From: CAZSBB01 sp964605235
GTDB taxonomy: Bacteria; Planctomycetota; Phycisphaerae; Phycisphaerales; Phycisphaeraceae
NCBI GenBank assembly: GCA_964605235.1
Contig: CAZSBB010000004.1
Location: 1-64,000 of the forward strand
Reading direction: 5' to 3'
DNA length: 64,000 nt
A program made the position numbers and the translations under genes. The notes beneath the pieces are model-generated. The model was not told the origin of the DNA. It worked only from the letters and a program-made list of their open reading frames with translations, and made no database searches. This document shows positions 8,818 to 17,501 of this stretch, one piece after another; within the stretch, counting starts at the first letter, position 1; every line of letters starts with the position of its first letter.

Positions 8818-9933
8818 TCAATGCAACCGCAAACGCACCCCCGGCACGCCATGAAACGCCGGCTGAGCGCACCACAGCACCGCCAGCGCTTCGCCTTCAT
8901 CCAACGGCAGCACCGATGGTTCACCAAAGGAAAAGTTCGTCCAGCCGTCCAGCCCCGCGCTGCCGGCATCCGTCTGCCGGGTGGTGGCCGCCGACCAGAT
9001 CAACTCATCGCAGACCACGCGCAGCCCCTCGCCTGTGCAGTCCAGCAACGCCAGCCGCACTCCTGCCGGTTCCTGCCGGCGCTGGTTGTAGATCAGCAGC
9101 GCCTGCCCATGCGGCAAGGCCGCCAGCGCGATGGATTGCGCCCGAATACCCAGTTCGCGCGGCGGCGACCACGTCACCCCGCCATCGCTCGACAGCACAT
9201 AGGGCGTGGGGTAATCACTGGCGTCGGCGTGACTGGTGCGCCAGCACGCGCCCAGCAGTCGGCCGTCCGACAGTTCCACGATCCACGACTCGGCGGTGCC
9301 GTCGGTGGCGCCGAAGGTCGCCAGCAGACTGCTTTGCCAGCTCGCGCCCTGGTCATCGCTGCGTACGCTCCACCACTGCTGATGCGGCGCGTGCACGGTG
9401 CGGTCAAACGAGTTGTAAACCGAGTAGCACGCCAACCAGCGTCCGCCGCGGGTCAGGCACATCGCGCCCGGAGCTTCGCACGACCCGACGGTTGGCTTGG
9501 GGATCACCTGCGGGCAGGACCAGGTCCAGCCGTCGTCCTCACTAGTGGCATAAATCAGCTCATTCTGCTTGAAGCCGAAGTTCGCCTCCTGCCAGGTGGT
9601 TTCCCCCGGCTGATCGACGGTGAACCGCATGCCCCAGAACACCAGCCGGCCCAGGGCATCGCGGCGCGGGCTGACGGAGCCGAAGATCGAATCCCAGGCG
9701 CCATGCTCGGGCCACAGCGGCGCCGGGGCGGACCAGGTGCGTCCCAGGTCCTGGCTCCGGGAAGCGACCGGGTGAAAGTCATTGCGTCCCAGCGCTTCCT
9801 GAATCATGTAGGTACAGAGCAACTGCGTCGGTCCCAGCCGCGCCAAGCGCGCCCCGCTGGCGATCGGCCGGGGGGCGCGCGAATCACGCTGACACACCAC
9901 CAATGGTTCAAGCAGTTCAATTCGGCTGTACAT
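8818..9933 (-). CDS. Sialidase-like six-bladed propeller protein, apparently cytoplasmic
   Basis: A 371-residue BNR/Asp-box protein. Four Asp-box-type motifs are visible: SQDLGRTW near residue 60, SEDDGWTW near 130, SDDQGASW near 187 and SSDGGVTW near 228. An N-terminal RAPRPIASGARLARL segment resembles the RIP region of sialidases. No signal peptide precedes it, so it should act in the cytoplasm, unlike secreted sialidases. Its first 17 nt overlap the end of the GntR gene, indicating translational coupling. Activity on sialic acids specifically is not shown by the sequence; related glycoside hydrolases use other sugars. Confidence 0.8.
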   Translation of the reverse strand: MYSRIELLEPLVVCQRDSRAPRPIASGARLARLGPTQLLCTYMIQEALGRNDFHPVASRSQDLGRTWSAPAPLWPEHGAWDSIFGSVSPRRDALGRLVFWGMRFTVDQPGETTWQEANFGFKQNELIYATSEDDGWTWSCPQVIPKPTVGSCEAPGAMCLTRGGRWLACYSVYNSFDRTVHAPHQQWWSVRSDDQGASWQSSLLATFGATDGTAESWIVELSDGRLLGACWRTSHADASDYPTPYVLSSDGGVTWSPPRELGIRAQSIALAALPHGQALLIYNQRRQEPAGVRLALLDCTGEGLRVVCDELIWSAATTRQTDAGSAGLDGWTNFSFGEPSVLPLDEGEALAVLWCAQPAFHGVPGVRLRLH

Positions 9934-10654
9934 CGGACGTGTGCTCCTCGGTGGGCGTCAGCAAGCCCTGCAGGTGATGCCGCAGCAGCGCCCGGGCGCG
10001 CTCCACATCCCGGCTGCGGAACGCTTCCACAATCGCGTGATGCTCCCAGGCGGTGTCGTCCCAGGCCTGCTGCAGGTGGGCCTGACGCAGGAAGGGATTG
10101 AGCGTTTCTTCCGCATGAAAGTAGTCCAGCAGCACCTGATGCAGGCCGGCAATCAACGGGCTGGAACTGGCCTGGAGAATCTGCTGATGGAAGGCGTATT
10201 CCAACTCATACATCTGCCGCCGACGGCGTTGGGGCGCGCCCGCGCGGACAAATCGGGTGTAACCATCCGCCGCCGCCGCCATGGCGTCCAGATGAGCCGG
10301 CGTGCGCTGCGCCACCGCCAGGTCCAGGGCGCCGATTTCCAGCGTGTAGCGCAGCTTGGCGAGTTCCCAGAAGTCGTCGGGCTCCTGGGTGTAGAACGGC
10401 AAGGTCTGGCTGAGCAGTTCACAGGGATCGGGCTTGGCGATGGTCAGCCCCCGGCGTTGTTTGGCTTCGAGCACCCCCAGCGCCCGCAGCCGCGCCACCG
10501 CTTCGCGCGCCACCCGGCGGGAAGCGCCAAACCGCTGCGCCACTTCCTGCTCGGTCATGTACGCCGCCCCGGCCGGGAGCTGCTGATCCACAATGCTGGC
10601 GCCGATGCGCCGGACCAGGGCAGCCGTGAGTGTGCTCGTGGGGGTCGGTGACAT
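9917..10654 (-). CDS. GntR-family (FadR/FCD type) transcriptional regulator
   Basis: A 245-residue repressor-type protein. The N-terminal winged helix contains MTEQEVAQRFGASRRVAREAVARL (about residues 33-56), and the all-helical C-terminal effector domain has the FCD-type histidine/aspartate pattern (YELEYAFHQQIL, HHAIVEAFRSRDVERARALL). FCD regulators respond to organic or sugar acids, often bound through a metal. It is the first gene of a run with the sialidase-like, amidohydrolase and DapA-like genes and overlaps the next gene, so it most likely controls its own operon. Start MSPTPTST (10654) is preferred over an upstream in-frame Met. Confidence 0.88.
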   Translation of the reverse strand: MSPTPTSTLTAALVRRIGASIVDQQLPAGAAYMTEQEVAQRFGASRRVAREAVARLRALGVLEAKQRRGLTIAKPDPCELLSQTLPFYTQEPDDFWELAKLRYTLEIGALDLAVAQRTPAHLDAMAAAADGYTRFVRAGAPQRRRRQMYELEYAFHQQILQASSSPLIAGLHQVLLDYFHAEETLNPFLRQAHLQQAWDDTAWEHHAIVEAFRSRDVERARALLRHHLQGLLTPTEEHTSDVQPN

Positions 10655-10724
10655 GGGCGGAATAATGCCATTTATTTTTCGCAACTGCAAGTCGATGGCA
10701 GGTGGCGCAGCCCACTCCCCTGCT

Positions 10725-10842
10725 CAACGAGCCGGAAGCGTCAGCGACGGGCTGGGCGCACGGCAACGAATGGATGCTCCTGTTAGCGCTGGACCCACGG
10801 TGCATGATGACGCTGCCCGTCGCTGACGCTTCCGGCTCGTTG
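10725..10842. repeat. Family B inverted repeat, perfect 28-bp arms
   Basis: A 28-nt arm at 10725-10752 (core GAGCCGGAAGCGTCAGCGAC) is repeated as its exact reverse complement at 10815-10842, with 62 bp between. It lies in the intergenic region upstream of the GntR operon. The same core recurs at 17461, 29925 and 30015. Confidence 0.9.
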
Positions 10843-10866
10843 AAGCAGTTGCGACGACACCCGCCG

Positions 10867-10909
10867 GGGAATGTCCAAGGGAATGTCCGGGGGAACTTCC
10901 GGGGGGGGG
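10867..10909. repeat. Family D G-rich 12-mer repeat, intergenic
   Basis: Three degenerate copies of a GGGGGAACWTCC-like unit ending in nine G residues directly abut the DUF58 stop codon. The same unit occurs within coding sequence at 13189 and 45446. Confidence 0.7.
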
Positions 10910-12226
10910 TTACACCATCTGGCGCATTTTGATTTGCAGGTAGCGGTTGATCACGTCCAGCGTCACCTGGTCAGCAGCGCATTGGAGCACCTGCACCCCC
11001 GCCTTGACCAACTCACGGGTGTGAGCTTCGCGCTCGGCCGCCAGCCGGCGGGCCGCCAACACCTGGCACACCGCCGCGGGGCTGTGCGCCGGCGCGTCCG
11101 CCACTTTCGCCAGCAGCGCGTCGTACAGGCTGACCACCACGCACACATGCCGGCGCGCGAGCTGGGGCATCACCTGGGCGAGATTTCGCGCGAGCTGCGG
11201 ATCATTCAGATCCGTGAACAGAAACAGCATCGCCCGGCGGTTCTGGTTCACCCGCACCGCCTGCGCCAGTTCGCTGAAGGACGGAAACACGCCTTCGCTC
11301 TGGGCGTCGGTGAGCTTTTCCACCACACGTTTGGCGGCTTGCTGACCACCGGCGGGTTTGAGAAATGTCGTCACTGTGTCGCGAAACAGCGCCAGCCCCA
11401 CACGGTCGCCCCCGCGCACGCTCAGGTGGGTGAGCATGATGGCGGCATCCACCGCATGGTCCAGCGCGGTGCGCGCGCCCACGGGGTTCCCCATCATTCG
11501 GCCACACTCCACCGCCAGCAGCAGGTCCTGGGCACGCTCCGCCTGATACACGTTGGTGATCGGCTCGCGCCGACGGGCGGTGGCTTTCCAGTTGATGTCG
11601 CCAAAATCATCGTCGGGCATGTACTCGCGCAACTGCTCGAACTCACGCCCAGCGCCGATCATTCGCATGCGATGCACGCCGAACTGCCGCAGGGCGCGAT
11701 GGCGTCGAAGCTGTTCGTACTCCGCGACCGCGCGCAGATTGGGAAACACCATGACGCCGTGCTGTACCGGATGCGTCCACCGCCGGCGCGCCAGGTCCAG
11801 TTGCCCGCGCACGGTCAGCTCCACTGTTGGGAGGTGGGTGCGGCCCCGGCGCAGGGGTCGGACGTTAAACCGCACCAGCGCCCGCTCATGCGCCGCCACC
11901 GTCACCACCTGCTCTGGCTCATCGACCGCCAGATCCGCCAGCGGGAAGTAGGGACGAACGGTCACCGTCACCGCCCGCCGACTGCGATTGGCGACCCAGA
12001 ACCCCACCGTCCCCGTCGCACCCAGTTCCAACCGGGGCCAGGCCGTGGGCTCGGCGGTCAATTCGTTTCGCCGCGGCAGCAACCAGCCCTCGAGCAGCAC
12101 CAGCGCCAGCAAGGCGACATCAAGCAACAGCGCCGCCGGCAGCAACGCCGGGAGCATTGGCGCCGCGATGAGCACCGCAATCGCCAGCGCGGTCAGCATG
12201 AGACAGGTTCGCCCGGGCAGGATCAT
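10910..12226 (-). CDS. DUF58 domain protein with N-terminal membrane anchor
   Basis: A 438-residue protein. Two hydrophobic stretches at residues 8-30 and 33-50 anchor it. A central beta-rich segment is followed by the DUF58 signature GAGREFEQLREYMPDDDF...DINWKATARR (about residues 192-225), and the rest resembles a von Willebrand A-like fold (FLFTDLNDP). DUF58 proteins are the usual partners of MoxR AAA ATPases, acting in assembly or chaperone-like activation of membrane/periplasmic complexes. Its ATG overlaps the MoxR stop by 4 nt. It is the last gene of a six-gene cluster. Confidence 0.88.
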   Translation of the reverse strand: MILPGRTCLMLTALAIAVLIAAPMLPALLPAALLLDVALLALVLLEGWLLPRRNELTAEPTAWPRLELGATGTVGFWVANRSRRAVTVTVRPYFPLADLAVDEPEQVVTVAAHERALVRFNVRPLRRGRTHLPTVELTVRGQLDLARRRWTHPVQHGVMVFPNLRAVAEYEQLRRHRALRQFGVHRMRMIGAGREFEQLREYMPDDDFGDINWKATARRREPITNVYQAERAQDLLLAVECGRMMGNPVGARTALDHAVDAAIMLTHLSVRGGDRVGLALFRDTVTTFLKPAGGQQAAKRVVEKLTDAQSEGVFPSFSELAQAVRVNQNRRAMLFLFTDLNDPQLARNLAQVMPQLARRHVCVVVSLYDALLAKVADAPAHSPAAVCQVLAARRLAAEREAHTRELVKAGVQVLQCAADQVTLDVINRYLQIKMRQMV

Positions 12227-13248
12227 CGCGGCACATCCACTTGGTCGAGGATTGAAGTCAGCACTGACGCCGCCGTGGAGCCGGAGATTTCTGCGTCCGC
12301 CGCCAGGGTCATGCGATGCGCCAACACCGGCTCGACCAGCGCCACCACGTCATCAGGCGTCACAAAATCCCGGCCGCGCAGCAGCGCCCGCGCCTTGCTG
12401 CTCTGGAGCAGATTGATCGAACCACGTGGCCCCGCGCCCACCAGCACCGCGTCATGCTCGCGCGTGGTGCGCACCACTTTCAGCACATAATCCAGCACCG
12501 CCGGCTCCACCCGCACCTGCGGCAAGCGCGCCTGCTGCTGCTGCAACCCCGCCAGGTCCAGCACCGGCGTCAGGTGCTGCTGGTCCAGACGCTCGGGCGG
12601 CTGCCCCCGATGCACGGCATCGAGAATTCTTCGCTCGGTTGCTTCATCCGGCAGCGGCACGCGAATCTTGAGCAGGAAGCGGTCCTGCTGCGCTTCGGGC
12701 AGCGGATAGGTGCCTTCGAACTCAATGGGATTCTGCGTGGCGAACACGGTGAAGATCGGGGACAGCTCATGCCGCACCCCGTCAATGGTGGCGTGCCGCT
12801 CACTCATGGCTTCGAGCAGCGCCGACTGCGTTTTCGCCGGGGCGCGGTTGATTTCATCCGCCAGCAGCAGATCAGTGAAGATCGGCCCGCGATGCAGCTC
12901 AAAACGGTTCTCCGCCAGGTTGTAGACGTTGGTGCCCACGATGTCCGACGGCATCAGGTCCGGGGTGAATTGAATCCGCCCCGCGCGGCAGTTCAAGCTC
13001 AGCGCCAAGGTGCGCACCGCCAGCGTCTTGGCAGTGCCGGGCACGCCCTCGAGCAGCGCGTGCCCGGCACAGAGCATGGCGATGAGCATTTGCTCGAGCA
13101 CCTCGTTCTGCCCCATCACCACGCTGGCGAGCTGGGTCTGCAACTGCGTGAGCGGCGTGGGCGCCGTGGTGTTCACCAAGGTGGAATCGTCTCCGGGGGC
13201 ACTTCCGGAAACACTTCCGGGGGTGGGATCAGGAACGTTGTCGCTCAC
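12223..13248 (-). CDS. MoxR-family AAA+ ATPase
   Basis: A 341-residue AAA+ ATPase. Walker A GVPGTAKT, Walker B LLLADEINRAP, sensor 1 FATQNPIEFEGTYPLPEAQQDRF and the AAA_lid_2 domain are all present. MoxR ATPases remodel or mature partner complexes carrying vWA/DUF58 subunits. GTG 13248 is chosen because AGGAG lies 7 nt upstream and conserved sequence starts about 35 residues later; this start overlaps the preceding gene by 20 nt. The N-terminal 20 residues (TPGSVSGSAPGDD) are encoded by family D G-rich repeats, so this part is repeat-derived and probably disordered. Confidence 0.92.
   Translation of the reverse strand: MSDNVPDPTPGSVSGSAPGDDSTLVNTTAPTPLTQLQTQLASVVMGQNEVLEQMLIAMLCAGHALLEGVPGTAKTLAVRTLALSLNCRAGRIQFTPDLMPSDIVGTNVYNLAENRFELHRGPIFTDLLLADEINRAPAKTQSALLEAMSERHATIDGVRHELSPIFTVFATQNPIEFEGTYPLPEAQQDRFLLKIRVPLPDEATERRILDAVHRGQPPERLDQQHLTPVLDLAGLQQQQARLPQVRVEPAVLDYVLKVVRTTREHDAVLVGAGPRGSINLLQSSKARALLRGRDFVTPDDVVALVEPVLAHRMTLAADAEISGSTAASVLTSILDQVDVPR
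13189..13226. repeat. Family D 12-mer repeat within MoxR N-terminus
   Basis: Three units of the (G)GGGGNACTTCC type lie in the first 20 codons of the MoxR gene, in frame, encoding Gly/Ser/Pro-rich residues. Confidence 0.6.
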
Positions 13249-14641
13249 GTGCGGACTCCTTGAGCAGTTGATGCGAATCGGTGAGCCAGCGTTGGGCCTG
13301 GCGTTGGGCGGCAGACATGGCGGTGGTGAGGTTGACGCGTTGCTCGGCTCGGCCGCGCACTTGCTCGGGGGGATTCTCGTGGCCGCATTCCGGGCAAGTC
13401 GCGCTGGGTAAGCCGTACAGCGAATAGCCACACGCCTGGCAGCGGGCGCCGAACAGGCTGTGGGCATGATCCAGTTCCTGCAGCAGTGCGAGGGTCAGGC
13501 GGGCGCGGCGTTGGTGAGGATGACGCTGCGCCTGTTCGCGGACCTGCTCGAACGGGCAGCGCCACGCCTGCGCCAGCCGACGCTGGGTCTGTTCGCGGGC
13601 GCGGGTGAGAAAGTCCGCCGGGGTGAGCGTCTGGGCGTAAGCGGCGGCGAGGCTAAGCACCTGCTCCGCACTGGAGCGCGTGCGCGGGGCCTGCGGGGGT
13701 AGCGGCCGGCGCGGGGCAACGGTGCTCCAGGCGTACAGCGTCAGCCAGAAAGCAATCTGCCACAACGCCGGCCCCAACCCCAGCTCCGTCAACGCGCCCA
13801 GCACGGTGCCGCCGGCGCCCAGACCATGCGACCACTCGTCGATGTAGATCGGGCGATCTTCCACCAGCGCCAGCAACAGGTCGAGATTGCCACCTTCGGG
13901 CAACCCATTGTTGAGCGCTGGCGTGGGACTGGTGATGACGATCAAATCCCCAGCGCCCACCTGTTGCCACGCAGCGCCGGCCGTCTGCTGACCCAGCACC
14001 GCCAGCGGACGATAGCCCTCCGCCGACTGACCGGGAAGCGTCCATTGCTGATGCAGCACCAGCGGCGGCGCAGCCGTCTGCGCCAACTGCGGCAACAGCT
14101 CGTGGGCGGCATCAGTCCAGGCATATTTCAGGGGTAATCCCAGCAATTCGCTAGGTTGCTTGCCGGTGCGCAGTTGCGCGCCAATGCTGCTCCAGATGGC
14201 GTGTAAGCCGGCGTCGGCGGGCGCATGGGGCATCCCCACTTCGTCCATCAGCTCCGTGGGCGCGACCGCCAACTGCACCACGCGATTGCCCGCTTCCATC
14301 CACTGATGCAGCGCTTCCACATCCAGATGCCGCGTGGGTTCATCCGGCGTACTGAGGACTGGTCGGGGACGGTCGGGATCCGGGGGAATGGGAACGATCT
14401 GCAACAGCACCCCGCGTGCGTGACGCGACAGGCGTGGCGTCGACAGCAGATGCACCGGCCGTCCCTGTCGCCGCAGCAGTTCATACAACGCCGCGCAGCC
14501 GTAGGGGTCATAGCGCTGCACGGAGAACAGGGGCGCGGTTTCACCGCCGCGCGCCGCCCAATGCGTGAGGTAGAGAAACGCGACGCCCAGCAGCGCCACG
14601 AGCAACAGCGTCAGCCCCAGTCGGGTGCGGTCACGCGGCAT
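13229..14641 (-). CDS. DUF4350-type membrane protein with C-terminal zinc ribbon
   Basis: A 470-residue protein. It has an N-terminal transmembrane helix (LGLTLLLVALLGVAFLYL) and a long domain resembling DUF4350 (YDPYGCAALYELLRRQGRPV, YIDEWSHGLG). A second hydrophobic segment lies near residue 300. The cytoplasmic C-terminal part has a four-cysteine ribbon CxxCGYSLYGL...CPECG at about 405-428, a form of zinc ribbon common in planctomycete proteins. It sits between DUF4129 and MoxR genes and overlaps both, so it belongs to the MoxR-linked membrane complex. Function is unknown. Confidence 0.8.
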   Translation of the reverse strand: MPRDRTRLGLTLLLVALLGVAFLYLTHWAARGGETAPLFSVQRYDPYGCAALYELLRRQGRPVHLLSTPRLSRHARGVLLQIVPIPPDPDRPRPVLSTPDEPTRHLDVEALHQWMEAGNRVVQLAVAPTELMDEVGMPHAPADAGLHAIWSSIGAQLRTGKQPSELLGLPLKYAWTDAAHELLPQLAQTAAPPLVLHQQWTLPGQSAEGYRPLAVLGQQTAGAAWQQVGAGDLIVITSPTPALNNGLPEGGNLDLLLALVEDRPIYIDEWSHGLGAGGTVLGALTELGLGPALWQIAFWLTLYAWSTVAPRRPLPPQAPRTRSSAEQVLSLAAAYAQTLTPADFLTRAREQTQRRLAQAWRCPFEQVREQAQRHPHQRRARLTLALLQELDHAHSLFGARCQACGYSLYGLPSATCPECGHENPPEQVRGRAEQRVNLTTAMSAAQRQAQRWLTDSHQLLKESARERQRS

Positions 14642-15473
14642 CGGGCTGCTCCCGGGTCAGTTGTTCGACGGCTTGGCGCATCTCGTGCAAACGCTGCGCG
14701 CCGGCCGGCGGTTCGCGTCGGCCGTACCACACGGAATCGAACAGTTCGGTCAAGTCGGCGAAGCTGCCGCGCTGGGGCTGGGGACCACGGAACAGCCGCA
14801 CGTAGGTCCAGTTGGTGCGCTGGGCGCGAAAGTCGATCCATCGGCGGCGATGCAGGCCCGACAACAGCGCCAGGTACAACGCGCGATAGCTGGCGCGGAA
14901 GTCCTGGTCCTCCGCCAACTGCTGGGCGTGGTCGAGCCAGCCCTGATCGTCGAGCACCAGGGCATCGCCATCGCGCAGCGCCTGCACCAGCCGCTCGCGG
15001 GTGATCGGTGCTGCCTGCCGCTGCCAGGCGCCGCCTTCGCGGAGCAGACGGTAGAGCAGATACAGCAGGAGGGCGCCGACCACGCCCACGGCCGCCCAAC
15101 CCGCGATGCGCAGGAAGCCCAGCAGCGGAGTGGGATCGGGCAGGTTGGGCATGCGCGGCGGGTTGACGTTGCGGAACAGGCTGCCGATCCAGCGGAAAAA
15201 GGCTTTGACGCCGTCACCGATGCCGCGCAGCGTTTCCTTCATGGTGTCGCGGAACCATTGCAGCCAGGACTGCTCGCTCAGCTTGAATTCCCTGCCGGGC
15301 ATCTCGACGCGCTGCTGGCGGCGCTGCCAACGATGGAAGGCGGGATGGGCGAGGACTTCTTCCAACTGCTGCCGTGCCGGGGTGGCAGTGCTGGTGACGG
15401 GCGCAGCCGGCGCGGCGTGAACCAGCGGCGGCGCGGCCCAACACAACAACAGACCCAGGAGCAGGCGCTTCAT
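14631..15473 (-). CDS. DUF4129-type membrane protein
   Basis: A 280-residue protein with a signal peptide (MKRLLLGLLLCWAAPPLVHA). An extracytoplasmic segment is followed by one transmembrane helix near residues 125-150 (AAVGVVGALLLYLLYRLL). The C-terminal cytoplasmic DUF4129 region has YRALYLALLSGLHRRRWIDF and RTNWTYVRLFR. Start ATG 15473 overlaps the stop of the upstream gene as ATGA; longer frames upstream are not supported. Such proteins (some fused to transglutaminase domains) accompany MoxR/DUF58 systems. Exact role unknown. Confidence 0.8.
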   Translation of the reverse strand: MKRLLLGLLLCWAAPPLVHAAPAAPVTSTATPARQQLEEVLAHPAFHRWQRRQQRVEMPGREFKLSEQSWLQWFRDTMKETLRGIGDGVKAFFRWIGSLFRNVNPPRMPNLPDPTPLLGFLRIAGWAAVGVVGALLLYLLYRLLREGGAWQRQAAPITRERLVQALRDGDALVLDDQGWLDHAQQLAEDQDFRASYRALYLALLSGLHRRRWIDFRAQRTNWTYVRLFRGPQPQRGSFADLTELFDSVWYGRREPPAGAQRLHEMRQAVEQLTREQPDAA

Positions 15474-16294
15474 GACGACGCCTCCGCTTCCAACTGCGTC
15501 AGGCGAGCCGCCAGGTCTGCGCCTTCGCGGCGTTGCTGGAGCGACTCGGCGAGGATGACGCCCAGCACGGTCCAGTACAGGTCCAGCACGAGAAACAGGA
15601 GGTAGCCGGCGGTGATGAGCCAGGGCCACCCGCCCAGCGTGATCATGAGGTCGCTCACCTCCAGACCCAGCAGGCTCGGCAGCAGGGTGTACAGCAGCAG
15701 GCCCTGCAGCAGCGCCGCACTGGCGAGCAACAGCAACGCCAGGAGGTTGATCACCAGCAGCACGCGACTGAGGCGATCGAAATTCAGCGCCAGTTGTCGG
15801 AGACAGAGGAACAGGTTGAGGCGTCCCGGGACGCGCTGGCGCAGCCCCAGCGGCGCCGCCAGGGCGCCGGCGTACAGGCCGAAGTACGCGGGAAAGATCA
15901 GCAGGCTGCCAATGGTGATCAGCAGGTTGGCGACCAGCCGGCTCAGGAGGATGCCCATCCAGCAGCGGCGCAGGGGCGTGTGCACCACGCCACCCAGATC
16001 ACGGATCATCCAGCTTTGCAGGCGGGCCTGCCCCAACCAGCGGATGAAGCTGGCGCCGGTGAGCAAGCCCGCCGCGAGCGTGACGCCGGTGCGGTGCTGA
16101 GCGGAGACGGCGTCGATCATCACCAGCATGCCGAGCGAATAGGGCAGCATCGCCAGCAGGTAGCCGAGGGTCAGGGGAACCAGGCGCAGGCGCAGGTAGT
16201 CGGCGGCGGCGTCGAGCGGGCCGAGCACCGTCTGCAGATCATGCTGCGACAACAACACGCTGGCGGAATCGGACAAACGCTCCCCCTTGGGCAC
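15470..16294 (-). CDS. Polytopic membrane protein of the MoxR cluster
   Basis: A 274-residue protein with about six hydrophobic segments between residues 38 and 255 (for example LANLLITIGSLLIFPAYF and VLLVINLLALLLLASAALL). It resembles the DUF975/stage II sporulation M-like or RDD-free membrane proteins often found in these clusters, but no family can be assigned confidently. It is translationally coupled (ATGA) to the DUF4129 gene and follows the small B-box protein by 21 nt. Confidence 0.75.
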   Translation of the reverse strand: MPKGERLSDSASVLLSQHDLQTVLGPLDAAADYLRLRLVPLTLGYLLAMLPYSLGMLVMIDAVSAQHRTGVTLAAGLLTGASFIRWLGQARLQSWMIRDLGGVVHTPLRRCWMGILLSRLVANLLITIGSLLIFPAYFGLYAGALAAPLGLRQRVPGRLNLFLCLRQLALNFDRLSRVLLVINLLALLLLASAALLQGLLLYTLLPSLLGLEVSDLMITLGGWPWLITAGYLLFLVLDLYWTVLGVILAESLQQRREGADLAARLTQLEAEASS

Positions 16295-16315
16295 AAGCCG
16301 ACGGCACGGGGCATC

Positions 16316-16633
16316 CTACTGGGACAGTTTGAGGATGTCCTTCTGCTGCAAGTCGATCAAGAGCATGAAACTCGACTGGTAAACCAGAAACACCAGCCAC
16401 ACCAGCAGGGGCGACAACGGCGCCAGCAGCCAGGGCAGCCACCGGCCGCGCCGGCGCAGGCGGGCGGATTCCTGCGCCCGGCGCTGGCGCAGAATCTCCA
16501 GGCCTTCCTTGGAATAGTTGACCCCTTCATAGCGGGTGGAACATTCGCCGCAGATGGGCTGGCGGGTGATGACGCACACGCCCGCCGCCGGCCTCTGGGG
16601 ATGATTGACGCACATCTGCCGTTGCAAGGCCAT
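16316..16633 (-). CDS. Small B-box-like zinc finger membrane protein
   Basis: A 105-residue protein. The N-terminus MCVNHPQRPAAGVCVITRQPICGEC has the C/H pattern of a B-box-type zinc finger, and one or two transmembrane helices lie at residues 66-95. Bacterial B-box/TM proteins commonly precede membrane proteins of unknown function. It is the first gene of the MoxR/DUF58 cluster. Confidence 0.75.
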   Translation of the reverse strand: MALQRQMCVNHPQRPAAGVCVITRQPICGECSTRYEGVNYSKEGLEILRQRRAQESARLRRRGRWLPWLLAPLSPLLVWLVFLVYQSSFMLLIDLQQKDILKLSQ

Positions 16634-16666
16634 GCCACGCTCCCGAGTTGCGGACCATGTTACCGG

Positions 16667-17365
16667 CTAGAGCGCCGCGGCAAAGCGACCGGCGGCCTGC
16701 ACGAATCGGGCGATGAGCGTCTGGTTGAAGGCCCCCGCCCCGCCGCGTTCGGGATGCCATTGCACGCCCAGGAAAAACGGACGATTGGGATCATCAATCG
16801 CTTCGACCACGCCGTCGGGCGCGGTGGCGAGCAGACGCAGCCGACCGGGGTCGGCGAGCGCCTGGCGATGCCAGGACACCACCGGAGCCGGGGCGTCGCC
16901 GTCGTCATCACCCGTTCCCAGCACGCTGTCGACAGCGCGAAGGTTGAGGGTGTGACGACGGTCGTCAATGTGCTCGGCCGCGCTGGGCAGCGTGTCGGGC
17001 AGATGTTGATTGAGCGTCGCGCCGTGGAGCAGGCCCATGAGTTGCATGCCCAGACAAACGCCCAGCACGGGCTGCGTGGGGCGGGCGCGTTGGAGCAGCG
17101 CCGTGTCGAACGCCTGTCGGCGCGGGTGCATGAGTCGGGCCTGCGGGTGCAACGCCTGGCCAAAGGGACGAACGTCCGGGTCGGTGCCACCGGTCAGCAG
17201 CAGGCCGGCGCAGCGGGCGAGATAGTGGTCTACCAGGTCGACTTGCTGGGGCAGGAGCACCGGGACTCCCCCGGCGGCGGCGACGGCCTGACTGTAGGCG
17301 GCAGCGCAGGTGTAGCCGTCGGGCGGAACGTTGTCACAGGTGATGCCGATGAGCGGTGGCGTCAT
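16667..17365 (-). CDS. Gamma-glutamyl-gamma-aminobutyrate hydrolase-family protein
   Basis: A 232-residue class I glutamine-amidotransferase-like hydrolase of the peptidase C26/PuuD family. The nucleophile elbow PVLGVCLGMQLM carries the catalytic cysteine near residue 105, and FLGVQWHPER carries the catalytic His-Glu pair. The LLLTGGTDPDV oxyanion region is also present. PuuD-type enzymes hydrolyse the gamma-glutamyl bond of gamma-Glu-GABA in putrescine degradation; no other Puu gene is nearby, so the substrate is open. Start MTPPLIGI (17365). Confidence 0.88.
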   Translation of the reverse strand: MTPPLIGITCDNVPPDGYTCAAAYSQAVAAAGGVPVLLPQQVDLVDHYLARCAGLLLTGGTDPDVRPFGQALHPQARLMHPRRQAFDTALLQRARPTQPVLGVCLGMQLMGLLHGATLNQHLPDTLPSAAEHIDDRRHTLNLRAVDSVLGTGDDDGDAPAPVVSWHRQALADPGRLRLLATAPDGVVEAIDDPNRPFFLGVQWHPERGGAGAFNQTLIARFVQAAGRFAAAL

Positions 17366-17378
17366 GGTGTGCTGGCTT

Positions 17379-17493
17379 GAACGAGGCGGAAGCGTGAGCA
17401 AAGAGTTGGGGATTGGTGGATCAGACGGCTGGCGACTTCATGAGGGTTGGGTGGTCGCGGACGCTGCCCGTCGCTGACGCTTCCGGCTCGTCA
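17379..17493. repeat. Family B inverted repeat, one degenerate arm
   Basis: The right arm CGTCGCTGACGCTTCCGGCT (within 17461-17493) is intact. The left arm ACGAGGCGGAAGCGTGAGC (about 17381-17399) is a diverged reverse complement. It fills the space between the DapB-like gene's stop and the amidohydrolase start. Confidence 0.65.
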
Positions 17494-17501
17494 AGGATGG
17501 G

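Noticed and set aside
10725..10842. Insertion sequence with terminal inverted repeats
   Set aside because: Only 62 bp lie between the perfect arms, with no transposase or target duplication seen; treated as a small palindromic repeat.
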